A DNA stretch of 64,000 nucleotides from Hirundichthys speculiger (GCA_018398805.1 JAGFBZ010001584.1:124001-188000), one strand, 5' to 3'; counted from the stretch's first letter, positions 10,489 through 22,829 are shown. Program-made: numbers and translations. Notes: a model not told the origin generated them from the letters alone.

Positions 10489-12084
10489 TAGAGGTCTTCA
10501 CAGGTCCACTTTCATGGACCCAAACCCAAACTGACCTGTGAAAATTCAACCCGGAATCAACCCAAACCGAGCTATTATCATAAGCAGTGGCGGCTGGTCA
10601 ATAGAGGGCGCTAGGGCGCCGCCCCACCTCTCCCCACATCCAAGAACTTAAGTGAAGAAGACTTAATTACTTTGAAATATATACTGTATAGTTTTAAAAT
10701 GAGTATGGTAATTAATTATCATAGACTTAGTGAGTAATATGTGTAATCTACAATAAAATATAGATTAAAATATGTTTTATGAGGTCTAAAGTCACGGATA
10801 AGTCACATGTTTCCAGCTGGGGCGCAGTTTTTTCGTCCATTCGCTCTCGCTATAAGTTGTACATGCGCAGTTCGATCCTCTCAATACAAGAGATAGGAGC
10901 TTGGTAGGGCGCACATAACCTGCGCCCTCAGCATTCATTTGAATGGTGCTGCCGTACACACTCTGTCAGCCACAGGGTGGCAGCAGAGAGCAACCGGCTC
11001 GCAGCACATCTGTCAAAGTGCGCCAGAAGAAGTCCGCAGGAAGAGAGTGTATTTTCACTAGCAAGAATGGAAAGAGAAAACTCTGTTCAATCATTAAAAG
11101 CACCGCCTTTTGAGAGGACAACATTGCAGGAAAAGTTTTATTCTATTTTGTTATGTTATATTGTATTATAACATGTTATTCAGCTCAACAAAAACAGGTA
11201 TTTTTTAAATATACATATATTGATATTAATGTGCGTATATCGATATCGTACTACATTTGCTTCTTGGTTTTTGGTGTAGCCCCCCCTGGAGAAAAGTGCA
11301 CCAGCCGCCACTGATCATGAGCCCGGGTTCCGAACCCGAATGGACCCGCAATATTTGGACCCAGAACTGACCCGACCCAAGTCTTTAGTTTCCGCCCATG
11401 AACCAAGATACCCGAAAAGAACTGAGACAATACAAGTCCATAGCTTGCTCATGTTAAAAGTTGTCTAGCATTGAATAAAACTTAATCTTCTTACATAAAT
11501 GTTGTCTTCTTCTACCGGTTCAGTTGCTGCATACGTGATGTAAACAACAATAAATCCACGTCCTTATTTTCTTTGTGGAGGCATATGCTATTTGTAGCAG
11601 CTGCTAATGCTAATAGGCTACATCAATCAGGACGTGTCGTGAACATATTCTCTCATCCAACGTTGTCATGGCGATCCGTCGAGCTTTACAGCTGCCGGGC
11701 ATACCAGTAATAAGACACTATGGCAACACGATTGTTTTATGAAAAACACGCCCCGTTTATGAATAATCATTTAACTGCCACGAGTCCTGACATTGGCTAA
11801 ACCAAACTACTGTTTCTTTGTTTGCTTTTGCTTGACCTGTCACCTGACATTTTGCAGCCTATTGGATGGAAAGAGGGGGGGTGAGTGACAGCTGCCACCA
11901 CCAATATCCTTACCTCTCTCAGGTAAACGTGGAGCCTGTCACAGAGCACCGACCGGACCCGAGACTAACTGTACTGGTTCAGACCCGAACCCAGAGTCAG
12001 GTCTTGTGAATAGACCCAAGACCCAACTCGGGTCAGGTCTGAACCTTGGGTTTTCGGGTTGTTGGGTTGTTTCGAAGACCTCTA
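10489..12084. mobile_element. Non-autonomous hAT-like element (outer, interrupted)
   Basis: Ends are inverted repeats TAGAGGTCTTC and GAAGACCTCTA. The sub-terminal regions on both sides are rich in repeated GACCC/GGGTC and CCCAA/TTGGG words. The flanking 8-mers (gcgtatag, gtgtgtgg) match at five of eight positions, compatible with an aged 8-bp hAT target duplication. A second element (10585-11313) is inserted inside it. No transposase domain is recognisable in the outer element. Confidence 0.7.
10585..11313. mobile_element. Nested hAT-like element
   Basis: A 729-bp insertion bounded by inverted repeats CAGTGGCGGCTGGT and its complement ACCAGCCGCCACTG. It is flanked by 8-bp target duplications ATCATAAG (10577-10584) and ATCATGAG (11314-11321) that differ at one base. 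Inside, near 11070-11125, a short frame resembles the N-terminal linker of hAT transposases of the zinc-finger MYM type (NSVQSLKAPPFERTTLQEK). It is an internally deleted derivative and cannot encode a transposase. Confidence 0.85.
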
Positions 12085-13473
12085 GTGTGTGGATTATAGT
12101 GACATCTAGAGCAATAATTGCAAATCACAGCTACCTAAATACTCCCCAACCCCAATGCAACACATAGATTGTATGAAGAGAACTGGACAAATCTCTACGT
12201 GACATCACCTGTAGGTTTCAGAAGAGTGGCTTGAAGCCCAATTCTTTACAATAATGGGGATGGTATACTGGCTGGAGCCGACCCCATCAAACACAGGTTA
12301 ATCCTAAAAATCTATCCATCCATCCTCGTTTCAGATATCACAATGACATCTGTCACAATAACATCTGAAATGAGGATGGCTTGAGCATCCATCACCAGCC
12401 CAGTGGCAGAGGCTAGCAGAGGTCCGGCTAGGTGGCTCAGTCAGGGCAGCTGGCAGCAGCAGAGGCCAGACTGGAGCCGCAGTCTGGACCTTTCCAAGGC
12501 CAAATCTGGCTACACTGGCTGATCTGGTAGCCAAAAGCCATTAGCTGGTGCTAGTTTTCGGCCAGCTGCTCCTGGCGAGCCATCTTCGTACCCAGAACCT
12601 TCCAGGCCAACCCAGAGCCAGTTATGGCGTTCTGTTACTATATCTAAGAGAACACAATGCATGCTATTTTTTAACACAATAGTGATTATATTGCCTTTAA
12701 CTCTGAGTTCACAGTTTAGATGTCAAGTTCACTTAAAAGTACAATGTTATCGAGTACAATGCAGCTGTCACTCAAAAACCAAAACAACCCCATAGTTATG
12801 CATACATTTGTGGCTTCATATAATTTAATCTGCTACAAATTTGGAGATTTCAACATGGCAGTCAACAGAGATCGACTCTTTTTGGAGCCAACCCATAATG
12901 AATTATATTAGGAACTTCTACTTTCTCTGCTTCCACAATAGCAATGCCTACAGTATTTTGGGATGTAAATGCCCCTGCTGCCTCAAAATGGTTGCATCTG
13001 GGATGTTTTTGCTGACATGACCACTTCAGGTAAAGAAAGAAAAAATCCAGAACAAGCGATTCAGGTCACTCATTTTCTACCTTCAGATGACAATGGAGTA
13101 CTACTGCGATGCTGCAGAGTGTACATCAAAGACACATGACACATGTGCAAAGACACATCTTCATAGCTGACATGGAAAAAGCGACTGAAAGAGAAGAAAA
13201 GAAAGGGACTGATTTAGCAAGAGAGGAAGGAAAAGATCAGCACTGCATCACTACTCGGCTATACGAAGTGGTGATTCTGATTAAATTTGCCTGGAATAAC
13301 TGGAGGAAGCCACTAGCGTGAGGAAGACTGGAAAGACACAGATCTGCAAAGCCCCAGATGAGTGTGAGTCCTGCTCCCTTACCTGTCATGTTCTGCAGCA
13401 TTGGCTATTGGCTGCATGACATTTTATATCCTGGTGTTCCTGCAATAACAGGAACAGAACTCAAGTTAATATC
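12085..13473. other. Intergenic DNA without a recognisable gene
   Basis: No supported exon. One imperfect inverted repeat stands out: the arms CATCCTCGTTTCAGAT and ATCTGAAATGAGGATG lie near 12320-12380, about 26 bp apart. The rest shows nothing I can name. Confidence 0.4.
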
Positions 13474-13910
13474 TATGGAGCCCCGTTTGGGTCATAATTC
13501 AATGAATAAATGAGTCTAATTATTATGAAATACAGGTGTTTATTATTATGAAATACGTTTCCATGAATTATGAAATGTTTCCCAATATTATGAAATATAT
13601 GTGTATTATTATGAAATATTTCCCATTATTATGAAAAAAATTTAATTATTATGAAATATATTTTATTATTGTTTAATCTTAGTTTAATGCATAATAGTTT
13701 ATTTCAGAATAGCTTTTTTTTATCTAAGAATGAGTTTTTACATAATTGCTTCCTTTTTCCATAAGAATGAGCTTTTACATAATAATTACATTTTGCCACT
13801 GGGCGGGACCAGTGGTTGACCTGCACGCTCATTGGCTGATCCTTCTCCATTCTACGCTCTGACATCGAATAGTTTTGGCCGTGAGGTCCCGTTAGCAGCG
13901 GGCCGTGGTG

Positions 13911-13943
13911 TCATCAAGGTGCGCTAGGAGCGCACCTTGATGA
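13911..13943. repeat. Perfect 15-bp hairpin in the element core
   Basis: The arms TCATCAAGGTGCGCT and AGCGCACCTTGATGA are exact complements separated by a 3-base loop (AGG). The hairpin sits 12 bases before the ATG of the short core ORF, so it could be an origin, terminator or binding palindrome of the element. Function is not known. Confidence 0.85.
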
Positions 13944-13955
13944 CCGATTGTAGCT

Positions 13956-14177
13956 ATGGCAGCTTGGACTGAGCTACGGGAAACCTTGACCAGGTTAACA
14001 GACAATATCAAAAATGATAATTTATCAGGTGATACTATTTTGACCCGATTTGACGATTCTCTGTTCTGTTGCTTATGCCTGAATGAAAGAGCAGCCAATC
14101 ACATAAATGGCTCCGCCCTCGCTGCTGTGATTGACACACAAATCATCCTTGCGAAAAACAAAGCCAATGTTATGTAA
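13956..14177 (+). CDS. Short ORF in the core of the inverted-repeat element
   Basis: A 73-codon frame starts with a good context (GCTATGG) as MAAWTELRETLTRLTDNIKN and then becomes cysteine-containing (LFCCLCLNERAA). Its first about 40 residues are charged and look helical, unlike random AT-rich DNA. I do not recognise the family. It could be the first exon of a captured host gene or the start of a transposon protein cut off by an internal deletion. Codon content shifts toward the AT-rich arm at the end. Confidence 0.3.
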   Translation: MAAWTELRETLTRLTDNIKNDNLSGDTILTRFDDSLFCCLCLNERAANHINGSALAAVIDTQIILAKNKANVM

Positions 14178-14385
14178 AAGTTCATTCTCATGAAAAACGA
14201 ATCCATTATTATGTAAAAGCTTGTTCTTTTGAAAAACTAAACCATTATTATAATAATGGGAAATATTTCATAATAATAAACATGCATTTCATAATAATGG
14301 GAAATATTTCATAATAATAAACGCTTGTATTTCATAATAATAGACTAATTTATTCATTGAATTATGACCCAAACGGGGTTCCATA

Positions 14386-17300
14386 AATATCTAGATATTT
14401 ACGAGAAATAGAAATCAAAACCTTTGTCTTACTACAGAAGCCCTTTAGGGGGACACTGAAATGGCAGGGCATTAACATTAGAAAAAGTCTTTATGCTCAC
14501 CGCAAAACAGAGTTAAAACTTTGAAAGCTGACACTTACACAGGTTTGGACATTATAAAAAAATACTGCAGAGAAGAAAAAAGGGATAGATGAGTTTAATT
14601 AAACAGAAGCTTATTAAGTGTTAATCATAAGCTAGGATTAATTATGGTTTGAGCTTGTGTTGTTCCCAGTGCTCCCAGTGGTACTGGTAACATTTCACTG
14701 GTACAAGGAAGAATGAATGCAGTTAAATTATGGAGGAAAACATAATGCCTTTGGTAAAAAGAAAAAAGACACACAGGATGAGAAGGAGACAGCAGGATAA
14801 TTATCTTGAACACAGAAAATTTCACATTGAATTGAAGTGGTGCAAGCTTATTGTTTTTGCTATAAATCTCACAGTCTATGACCTAAATGCCACTGAAAAT
14901 GTCTAATGGTAAATGGACTGCATTTATGAAGCACTTTTCTGGTCTTGTTGACCACTCAATATGCTTTCACACCACACATCCCATTCACTCATGCCCACAT
15001 ACGCTCACACGGCACGCTCTTAGTCTGTGCAGATCTATACAGTTCTGTTGAGTCCACAGTAATGTGTTGATGAACACTCTGGAGGCAAACTAATCTCTAT
15101 ATTGACCTCAAAAAATGTAGTACGTACAAAAGACAACCCAAGAATCCCACAGAACTAGAGGACTTTAGCCGGAAAATTGGGTGAAAATGTCCCAAAGAAG
15201 CACTGAAAGCCCATTTGCTGGCTGGCTGTAAAAGTGTTTACGAGCTGGTTGACAATTTGCTTGATGGGGTTTACGATTTACCGACTTTCTCATTTTTTCT
15301 TTCTTCCTTGCTCTCAATACAATTTCCTATACTACATATCCTCACACAAACTAACACTGAACTGATTTTAAAAAAATGGAGAGTTTGACTACTGAAGAGC
15401 CAGAGGCTCTTTCGTGAAAACTGAGCTAAAAGATTATTGAGCTTCATAGTCCAGTGTAAACAGGCAGCTGCCTTGGAGAAAAGAGGGTTAAAATTAAACC
15501 CTGAACATAGGTAATATGTTAATTACTTTCTTGTATTTTCCTTCCGTGTGTGTGTGTGTGTGTGTTGGCAACCTTATCTCATTTTTATGACATCCATCAA
15601 ATGGGGAAGTTTGACTGAAGATCTCGGTCATAAAAAAAAAAAAAACTCAAATGTGACCCTCTTGTACGTCTTTATTCACACAGAAAATTATCTTTCCCTG
15701 TGAAAACAGATGAAAAACAATCTGAACAACACCAAATGATGATTATGCAAAGGAACATTGCTTGTTATCCTTCTGACCCATCAGGAAAGACATTAGTATT
15801 ACATTTCTCTGATGGAAGGATGTGCAGGGAATGCCAGAGAGTCTATCAAGACTAATGCGACTCTGACTCCGTCAAACGAGTCGTCCAGATTTTGACAAAC
15901 AGCCCATTAAATTCTATTTGGGATGTTACTTTGAAACAAACAGACAAAATGATAACCCCTGCTGACATTTCTTTTGTTTTTTGAAGGATGGGCCGTCATG
16001 AGTAGAGCATGCAAATGTTATTAGTCGCTCAGAACCATTTGTAAGGAAAGCTTTAGCAGTTTAGTGGTGGTGGGGGGGGGCTTTTTTTTAAGTGTTTTTT
16101 ATAATTTTTTCTTAGGCAGCAATTCTTAATTTTCTTATAAATGGATAGTGGGAGTGTTATTACAGAAACTAAAGTATCTCAAATGTTCTTTTCCCCTCTC
16201 ATTTAGAACAACACATATAATATCAATGCAGCTGCATCAGCGCCCTCACCACTCAGAATAGATAGATGGATACAACTGATCATTTTCAGCAAAATGTTCA
16301 CCAGAGCCACTGAAAAACAACCAGAGGACTTGTTCAGTCCTGCCTTTGACATTACTGAGACGCTTCGGAAAAAAAAAAAGAAAAGTGTCTTCACAGTGTG
16401 GCTCTGGGTGTAGTTCAGACCATGGAGAGCTGTGTAGGCAGCTAGCAGGTCAGCGTTTGAGGTTATGCAATGTAGACGTAAACAAATGTTAACCCGTCAC
16501 CGGGCAAGTAATCATGTTTGCTTCAGTAGCTAAAAAAAAATCAGAAAAAAGTTACAAAAGTTAAAAAAAAAAGGAGATTAAAAAAAAAAACTCAGTGGTT
16601 TAAATTTTGAAATTCACATTATTTCAATGAGTGTGAAGAGCTGAGGGTCATCATGCAGTACAGGTCCAGATTCTGCTACCCTCAAAAAAAGTTGAAAGAC
16701 AAGTTTGCCTTCAGAGGAGGTGTGTGATGTTTCAGAAATAAATAAATGTTTGCACTGCCAGAAATACTCTTCATTTTTTCAACAGCAACATGTGGAAAAA
16801 AAAGTAAAATAAACACGTGAATGGAAAGGGTAGCTGTAGCGATGCAAGACTTAATAGCTTGGCAGTAACAGAGCGTAGCAGTGAATCATAGTCTGATAAG
16901 ACAGGGAATTGCATCTTTATCTCCATTTGTCTATTTTGCTTTCATGTACAGCACTTAATCACGCATCATTTTATGTGGCATATAATTGCATTCTCACCCA
17001 GTCTATCAAGTCTTTAGAATCATAAATGCAGAAATAAACTGCTATGTGCTACAGGCTCAACATGACTCAGCTCAATATTTACATTGCACAATCATTTTTG
17101 TACTAGTGGATGTTGTTATCTAAGGATGCAGTGTGCATTAACAACCAATGGGTGGCACATTGGAGTTACATCAGTTCCATGCTAAAGTCACGAGCTTTGG
17201 CCATTGCTCCAAATTTCACCAACGACATGTGATACTGTGGTTTTGAGCAGCTTTAGACGTGTTACTGCGAATAACAACAAAGACTTGTCTGGAGGGTGTT

Positions 17301-17433
17301 ACAAAGAAAGGCAAAGTTTTCTGCTGAAAAAAAAAAACACTGACAACATATTTTTTTGACGTCTTGCATATTAAACCACAAAATGATTAAATACAATGGA
17401 ACACATTCACTGTAAGGCAACACTGCCCCCTTA
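14386..17433. other. Intergenic DNA without a recognisable gene
   Basis: AT-rich, with several A-runs. A block at about 14908-15020 (AAATGGACTGCATTTATGAA followed by a GACCACTCAA word) matches a very common dispersed fish repeat that I know from memory. A TG microsatellite lies at 15547-15565. No exon is supported. Confidence 0.4.
14908..15020. repeat. Dispersed fish repeat (AAATGGACTGCATTTAT type)
   Basis: It carries the words AAATGGACTGCATTTATGAA, GCACTTTTCTGGTCTTG and GACCACTCAA in the order typical of an abundant fish interspersed repeat. The class cannot be assigned from this copy. Confidence 0.5.
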
Positions 17434-17441
17434 CTTTAAAG

Positions 17442-18198
17442 CACATGTGTCAAACACAAGGCCCGCGGGCCAAATGTGGCCTGCCACATCATTCTATGTG
17501 GCCCTCGAGAGCTTGTGCATTATTGGCTTACATATTAAACCGATATTATAAGACTTAATTTAAGCTTATGCTGCTTTAAAGCGCATATCAACAATAAACT
17601 ACATCTCCCACAATGCATTTTGTCGTTACCCACAACGATAACGGTATTTTACCATTAACGAGACAAGATGATTTTCAGAACTGATAGACTGAAGAAAAAC
17701 CTTTACAAACTAACCCCAACATGTCCAAGAAAAGAAAAAATGATGCACAAGGAAGGCAGCTTCATGAACGATGGGAAAATGAATACAAGTTTGTATCTCA
17801 AGCTGAAAAAACAGTATGTCTTTTGTGTTATGAAGCGGTGTCAGTCATGAAAGAGTATAATCTACGTAGGCATTTTGACAGCAAACACGGAGCTAAGTAT
17901 GCTACATTTAGCCCACAAGAAAAACAAAGAATCGCTTCCGCTAATGAAACCAAGGTAATGGATACTCACTCCGTTACCATGGCAACAGACCCTTTAAACA
18001 TCATCTGTGCGAGAGCAGGTTTACAACCACAAATCCTGAGTTTAATATAATAATGAGTTAAATATTTGAAACTTGAATACATAATAAATACAGGAACCAT
18101 TTAACAATATATTAAAGTGTAACAAAATGTAATCTGGCCCTTCGAGGGCAACCATGATGCTGATGTGGCCCTCAGTGAAAATGAGTCTGACACCCCTA
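17442..18198 (+). mobile_element. hAT transposon remnant with BED-type finger
   Basis: A 757-bp element with imperfect inverted ends (CACATGTGTCAAAC and, complemented, TAGGGGTGTCAGACTC) and a perfect 8-bp target duplication CTTTAAAG (17434-17441 and 18199-18206), diagnostic of hAT. The plus-strand ORF 17721-18050 begins MSKKRKNDAQGRQLHERWEN and includes a BED-like finger: VCLLC, about ten residues later YNLRRHFDSKH, giving the C-x2-C...H-x4-H pattern. It stops before the catalytic and dimerisation regions, so this is an internally deleted, non-autonomous copy related to the GTF2IRD2/ZBED-like hAT lineage. Confidence 0.88.
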
Positions 18199-18206
18199 CT
18201 TTAAAG

Positions 18207-19009
18207 GATAAGTATCGGGGGGGGGGGAGAAAGAAAATGACTGGATCCTCATTTAGCCCGGCCAGACACACCCATTCACAGTGCATTTCTCATGAAATGA
18301 GGAAAGGAAATAGGATGGCTGACCATGCTATTCTCAAGTAGCCATGTGTCATTAAAGCATCACTGATTTATTGCATTAGCTATCATGCACATAAAGCATA
18401 TGACTCAGCCACATTTCAAAAACCTCATTTGAGATTAAGACATTTTGCACGTGCCAACTACAGTACTGTCTGTTGGCCACAGACCCAACCTCATAATCCA
18501 AGATTATTATGGGCTGTCTGATAACAGGCCCATAGCTCTTGTATAAAGATCAGGAACCAGCAATTACTAACAGCACAAACCCATGTAGCAAGAACTTCTG
18601 AACCTCACCTACTTGGATTATGAACATATTACAAACCATTTTGGTGAGCGTATACAATATATGTGATGTATATATCCATGTCATACCTTTATTTATGTCA
18701 CAAGCTATCACTGCTCACAGTAAACAGTCAAACCCTTTCACCATTCATATGTGAAAAAGAAAGTGTGCCTTTTTTCAATTCAAAGGTTTGTCATATAAAC
18801 AAAGACATTAAAAAAAAGAGTCTGGCCGTTACCAGGTCCTAAATGCTACCTCAGATGAACAACAACCACAACGTATTACACCACATCACTTTGTTGAAAC
18901 AAAAACTGAGCTAAAATACAGAAGCAGTGTTTAAAAAAAGAAGTGCACACTAACTACTTCCACAGGAACAGGTAGGGCAGCAGCCAGCTGCTGCTACTCA
19001 AATGCACTT
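18207..19009. other. Unassigned intergenic DNA
   Basis: No gene, exon or clear repeat is visible. Confidence 0.4.
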
Positions 19010-19215
19010 GAATAATTAAATGTGACCACCTCTATTAAAGCAGATGTTTTTGTTGTTTACTGGTCTGAAACAGACCAGAAGAAGGAAATGCCAAGAAGGA
19101 AACACATCAGCAATGATCTTAGAGAATTAATTGTTTCTACTCATCAGTCTAGTATGAGTAATATGAGCCTTTGCAAACAATCTGGAGTAAAAGCCATTGT
19201 GTCGAAATGACAGGT
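19010..19215 (+). mobile_element. Tc1-like transposase N-terminal relic
   Basis: The frame reading MPRRKHISNDLRELIVSTHQ resembles the first helix-turn-helix of fish Tc1 transposases (typical wording MPRRKQISNDLREAIV). It degenerates within about 45 codons, and no terminal repeat or catalytic part follows. Confidence 0.6.
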
Positions 19216-22200
19216 ATACTTCCTGATGTTTGCTGTTTATAACTACACACATCACAGTTGCAAATGGATTTGTACATTTTACAAAAGAAAAAAAAAGTGC
19301 TACATGTTTCTGTGCTCAGTCTTTCAGTTTGGCTGAAGGACAACTTCCAGGGAAACTTTCTGAATGGCCAGTGTGGGTCCAGATGCCTGACAATCCCCAA
19401 ACAGGGGAAATCTCCAGGCACACAGTATGACACACTACTTCTTTCCAGTACACAGCAAGAGAGCAGCTGTTAACACAAGCCTCCACTGGGGTGCAACAAA
19501 AGGAGGCCACCTGTAGAGGGCAACTGCCAGGTATGCACGTCTGTTAATGTATGAACGCAAATGAAGGGCAGCACTGGAAGGCATTTCTTAATACTGTTAA
19601 ACTGTTCCCTCAATGACAAAGTGCCCGAATGACTTGTTTTTACAAGACTATTCATGGTTGGACAGATCAGCTGATAGAATAAAACAGGCACAATTTATTT
19701 CATTTGCTCAAATCTGGTAAAGCTGGACTTCTCTCTGCAGTGTGATAAGGAGCCTCATTTTCATAAGCTGCCTTTAGGCACAGCTGAGGAGGCCGAAACA
19801 GCTCAGCAACTTATAAATGAAATATCTCCTTTTATATGTCTGAAAAGATAACATATGGGGTAAACCTCCTGGTAAATCAGTAGCGTTACTGCTACTCCAT
19901 TAGTTTTGTGACAAGGAGAAGAAAAAAAAGCTGTCAAAGAGAGGGTGTGAATTTTTCATAGGGTGGCGGAGACAGGTTTAGGCTTCAGATTGCTCATTAA
20001 TAAGACATAGCCAAGAGAAAACAGAGAAGGGGAGTGTATTTGCATACACAGTGAATGTGACGCATGGCATGCTCTGCAACAGGCTATGGCATTTGTTTTA
20101 AGTAAATAAAAGAAGTTGAGTTCCAGACAGCCCTCAAAGGTCCTGCGGAGGGATCTTTAAACATTATTCGACCTATAATCCCAGCTGCTACATGTAACTG
20201 GCCAGTTCCCTCAAGATCAACCTAAAAGAAATCGCATATGCTCTATCTCAAGTACAATGTTGCCACAGTTTGTCCCAGTTCTGCTGTAGGACGCTGACAC
20301 AGTTGCACAACCGGCCGACAACTTGCCGCGTCAAGGTGTTTAAGCCTCGGGGTGTGATACCTGGCCCGGGCAGATTCCTCTGGCGCTTCCCCCCCTCCTT
20401 ATTTTTTTTGGGGGAAAAAAAAGAATGTCACTTCCTAAGCAGCATTCACAATGACATCATTCTAGCACGCCACAAGAGTTAGACTTAAACTTTCCTCTTT
20501 ACAGACGGCTCTAAATATTAATAAGGCAGTGTGGTGCAGGCTCCCCACTTCTGTCTGACTCAGGAGGGGCAGGTTACCTCAGACAAGCGGCGACTCACTC
20601 AGAGGTTTCACTCGCGTGAGGGTTTCTGCAGCGGGCTGAACTTGACCGTTTTCCTCCCTTAGACATCCGAGAGAGACACGGTGATCATGGTAAGATCTCA
20701 CTCTCTGTGTCTGGTGACGTGCTTGTGAAAGAAATGAGTTCAGTGGGCTTTTTGCTCTTTAGTCTGTTTGAGGTCTGGACAGCTCAAAAAGATCTCTTCA
20801 AACGACAGGGCCTCTGTTTTGTTTTAGCGGATAGAGACCATTTGTGCAGAAATGATTTTCTCCAGGAACAAGTGATAAGGGATCTTCAAACCCTAACTGT
20901 TTTATTTTGTACCTCAGAAAAAAGGTACTGCACTTACACCTTCAAAAATTTTTTTTACAAGAAATGGCATGTAACTCTCGTGAAAAGCAACTCCCATAAG
21001 AGGCGACCGGGACTGTAAAATAAAAAAAAAAAAAAAAAGAAAGAAAGAAAGGAAAAGAAAACACAAACTATGACAACATGTTTTCAAACTAGTTACTGGG
21101 ACCACTCCCATATCAACAGGTGAGACGGGAAGGTTATTACACCGGAAAGTAGAACATTATTAAAACAAAAAACAAAAATCTTTTTTTTAAGTTTGTTTGT
21201 TTAATTTTAAAAAAGCAAACTCTGATAAATTACACAGACAAGGGAAGTTAAAGGGTTAATTTCCTCGACCAAACTGCATGGAAAGACTGACTTGAGCAGC
21301 TGGCCAAGTGAAACAAGAGCGTGCAGATTTGGAAAAACCAAAAAACCCGAATTCAACAGGCTCTGAAAGCCACAGAGATGGTGCGTCATTTCCCCTGGAA
21401 AACTTATTTTGGACAAGGCCTCTTGCTGCTTTCACTTGTCAGAATAAATGTGGGAATTTTGATATGTCCTCACGGTACGATCTATTTTAGCTTTCACTTC
21501 CCCATACCAGCCCATTTCACACATAACAAGTCATTTTGATCAAGTTTTCAAAGTTTGGTTTGTCTTAAATTCTTACCTGACAGTTTTTGTTCTTGGAAAT
21601 GTAATTTCTTATACAAGACAGCAAATTCCCTAGTTCACGGTACAAAATATTTGAGTAAATCTGTTCTCACTTACCCAGTTGTAGCATGTCTCGTATCGCC
21701 TATTTCACAGTCAGTCAAGACTTTGTCATTCCTGCAGAGGTGTGGTGTGTCAACAGTTGGCATCCCATACACATCACAGTTTGTGACTATGTTGAGTGCT
21801 AATGTTTAGTGTTATTCCCTAATGCTATTTCATTGTTCTTTGCATTGAATAATTAAATATAAATGAATAACATATCAGTTTACAGTAACAAACTATTATC
21901 TGAAGCAAGAATGCATTATTTGGAGAAGAAGGGTTCTTTTGAGTCGTGCAGTTTACAGATGTATGGTTGGCAGGTCTTAAAAACCTTCAAGGTCTTCTAA
22001 CAAAATCTCTCGATCACACATGGTTCCAAGCACATCTTCATTGGCATTTTTTTAACATCTGTTTACAAAGTAATGTGCATATAAAAGAAAGAAACTGGAG
22101 CAAAAAAAGCAGATAGTGGTGAAAAGTTATCCCATTGTCTCTTATTTTTTAAATTCATGGCTATATGAAGCACTTAACTTTGCCACACAGCAGCATTAAA

Positions 22201-22829
22201 CCATAACTATGTATCTAAATACAAATAAAGCAACGTGTAGCTCTTCTCTGTATAGAACCAAAGACATAGCTACCAACCATCAATTGTATAAGCTACCAAC
22301 ATGGCAGATTTCCCGAGACTGCAACGTGGCATAACAACATGGTCCCAAACCCTTCAGGCTCTCACAGAGGTAAGATTTGAAACAATGTTAGTGTTTCAGA
22401 TCAAAGGAAAGAGTAATGCAATGTAGATATAATCGAGAAAAAAAATACACATAAGTCTCTATTAGGCCCTTAAAGTGAAAGTCTGCTTAAGGTTTTTTAC
22501 AACAACAGCAACAACAACAATAATAATGATAATAGTGCCCCCCCCCCAAAAAAAAGTGCTCCTTTGGTTTTCACTTTTTGTTGCCAGGCAACCTAACTCA
22601 TTTACAGCAAACAGGCTGAAAGTTCTGATGACTGAAAGGACTGAAACAAAGATTCTAAGGTTAAAACTTGGCCGTCAGCCACAGCAGTAAATAGCTCTAA
22701 AATGAAAGTGTGGCTCGGCGGCTGACGTGTATTAATCTTTTTGTTGACTCACCGGCCTCACAGCCACACTGATGAGAAAGGTTTACGAGCAGCATTTGAA
22801 CGCATCATTTTAACGACCGGTCCGCGCGC
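19216..22829. other. Upstream region of crybg1, no firm gene
   Basis: No open frame resembles a known family. Two short exon-like segments end in good donor sites (near 20660-20688 and 22302-22370) and are described as findings, but neither has support beyond its own sequence. Long A and T runs are common. Regulatory sequence for crybg1 may lie here. Confidence 0.4.

Larger units (their letters stand above)
13474..14385. mobile_element. Unclassified long-inverted-repeat (foldback-like) element
   Basis: A 912-bp unit whose ends are matching inverted repeats: left TATGGAGCCCCGTTTGGGTC, right its complement with one change. It is flanked by a 6-bp direct repeat AATATC (13468-13473 and 14386-14391). 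The arms extend about 220-320 bp inward and consist largely of degenerate TTATTATGAAATA units. The unique core (about 13800-14160) holds inverted CCAAT-type words, a perfect 15-bp hairpin at 13911-13943 and a 73-codon ORF (13956-14177). The TIR-plus-duplication structure says transposable element; the family is unknown to me. Confidence 0.7.

Noticed and set aside
12331..12534. Minus-strand 67-codon ORF in intergenic DNA
   Set aside because: Low-complexity alanine/proline/serine content from a GC-rich repeat-like patch; no supporting motif.
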